NCBI GenBank assembly: GCA_030433225.1
Contig: JAUIMD010000164.1
Coordinates: 1-5,471 of the forward strand
Source of the DNA: Bacteroidia bacterium
GTDB taxonomy: Bacteria; Bacteroidota; Bacteroidia; Bacteroidales; UBA5342
Length of the DNA: 5,471 nucleotides
Reading direction: 5' to 3'
Shown: piece after piece, positions 5,455 through 5,471 of the stretch
How the letters are laid out: every line of letters begins with the position of its first letter
How positions within the stretch are numbered: the stretch's first letter is position 1
Notes under the pieces: generated by a model
The model's database searches: none
Told to the model about the DNA's origin: nothing
What the model saw: the letters and a program-made list of their open reading frames with translations, nothing else
Program-made: the position numbers and the translations under genes

Positions 5455-5471
5455 GGTACCTAAAATAGTAG

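Noticed and set aside
1..5471. Mobile element, CRISPR array, tRNA/rRNA gene or defence system
   Set aside because: No transposase or integrase, terminal repeats, regularly spaced repeats, structural RNA or defence-type domains were found; the genes are housekeeping in character.

Overview
The window looks like chromosomal DNA from a member of the Bacteroidota, probably Cytophagales-like. Three things suggest this. Start codons lack Shine-Dalgarno sequences. The best promoter matches are of the Bacteroidota -7 type (TAnnTTTG). The protein variants, such as a cold-shock protein with VKFFN and an RluA enzyme starting near HIVPPL, fit that phylum. This placement is inference from sequence character, not a database match. 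All seven supported genes lie on the minus strand, so they are transcribed from the right end of the window towards the left.

In order of transcription: (1) 5315-4386 encodes a TIGR01212/YhcC-YtqA family radical SAM enzyme. It is followed after 4 nt by (2) 4381-3485, an RluA-family pseudouridine synthase with an N-terminal S4 domain and a GTG start. The two look like a translationally coupled pair of RNA-modification enzymes. (3) 3306-2323 encodes a membrane-anchored cytochrome c with two heme domains. (4) 2117-1926 encodes a small CspA-type cold-shock protein. It has its own likely promoter, a dyad-rich leader and a strong intrinsic terminator. (5-7) 1732-1289, 1243-371 and 378-1 (cut by the window edge) form a rimB-rimK-aspartoacylase-like operon with its own TAnnTTTG element. 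The three products are a retropepsin-like protease, an ATP-grasp glutamate ligase and an M14-like zinc hydrolase.

The most informative feature is that last operon. RimK adds glutamate to the C-terminus of ribosomal protein S6 in gamma-proteobacteria, and RimB acts against that modification in Pseudomonas. Here the pair is joined, with an 8-nt overlap, by a third enzyme built on a zinc-carboxypeptidase fold. This suggests a writer and one or two erasers or trimmers in a single transcript. No mobile element, CRISPR array, RNA gene or defence system was seen. No stretch longer than 300 nt lacks a gene; the gaps are 156, 178, 205 and 193 nt.
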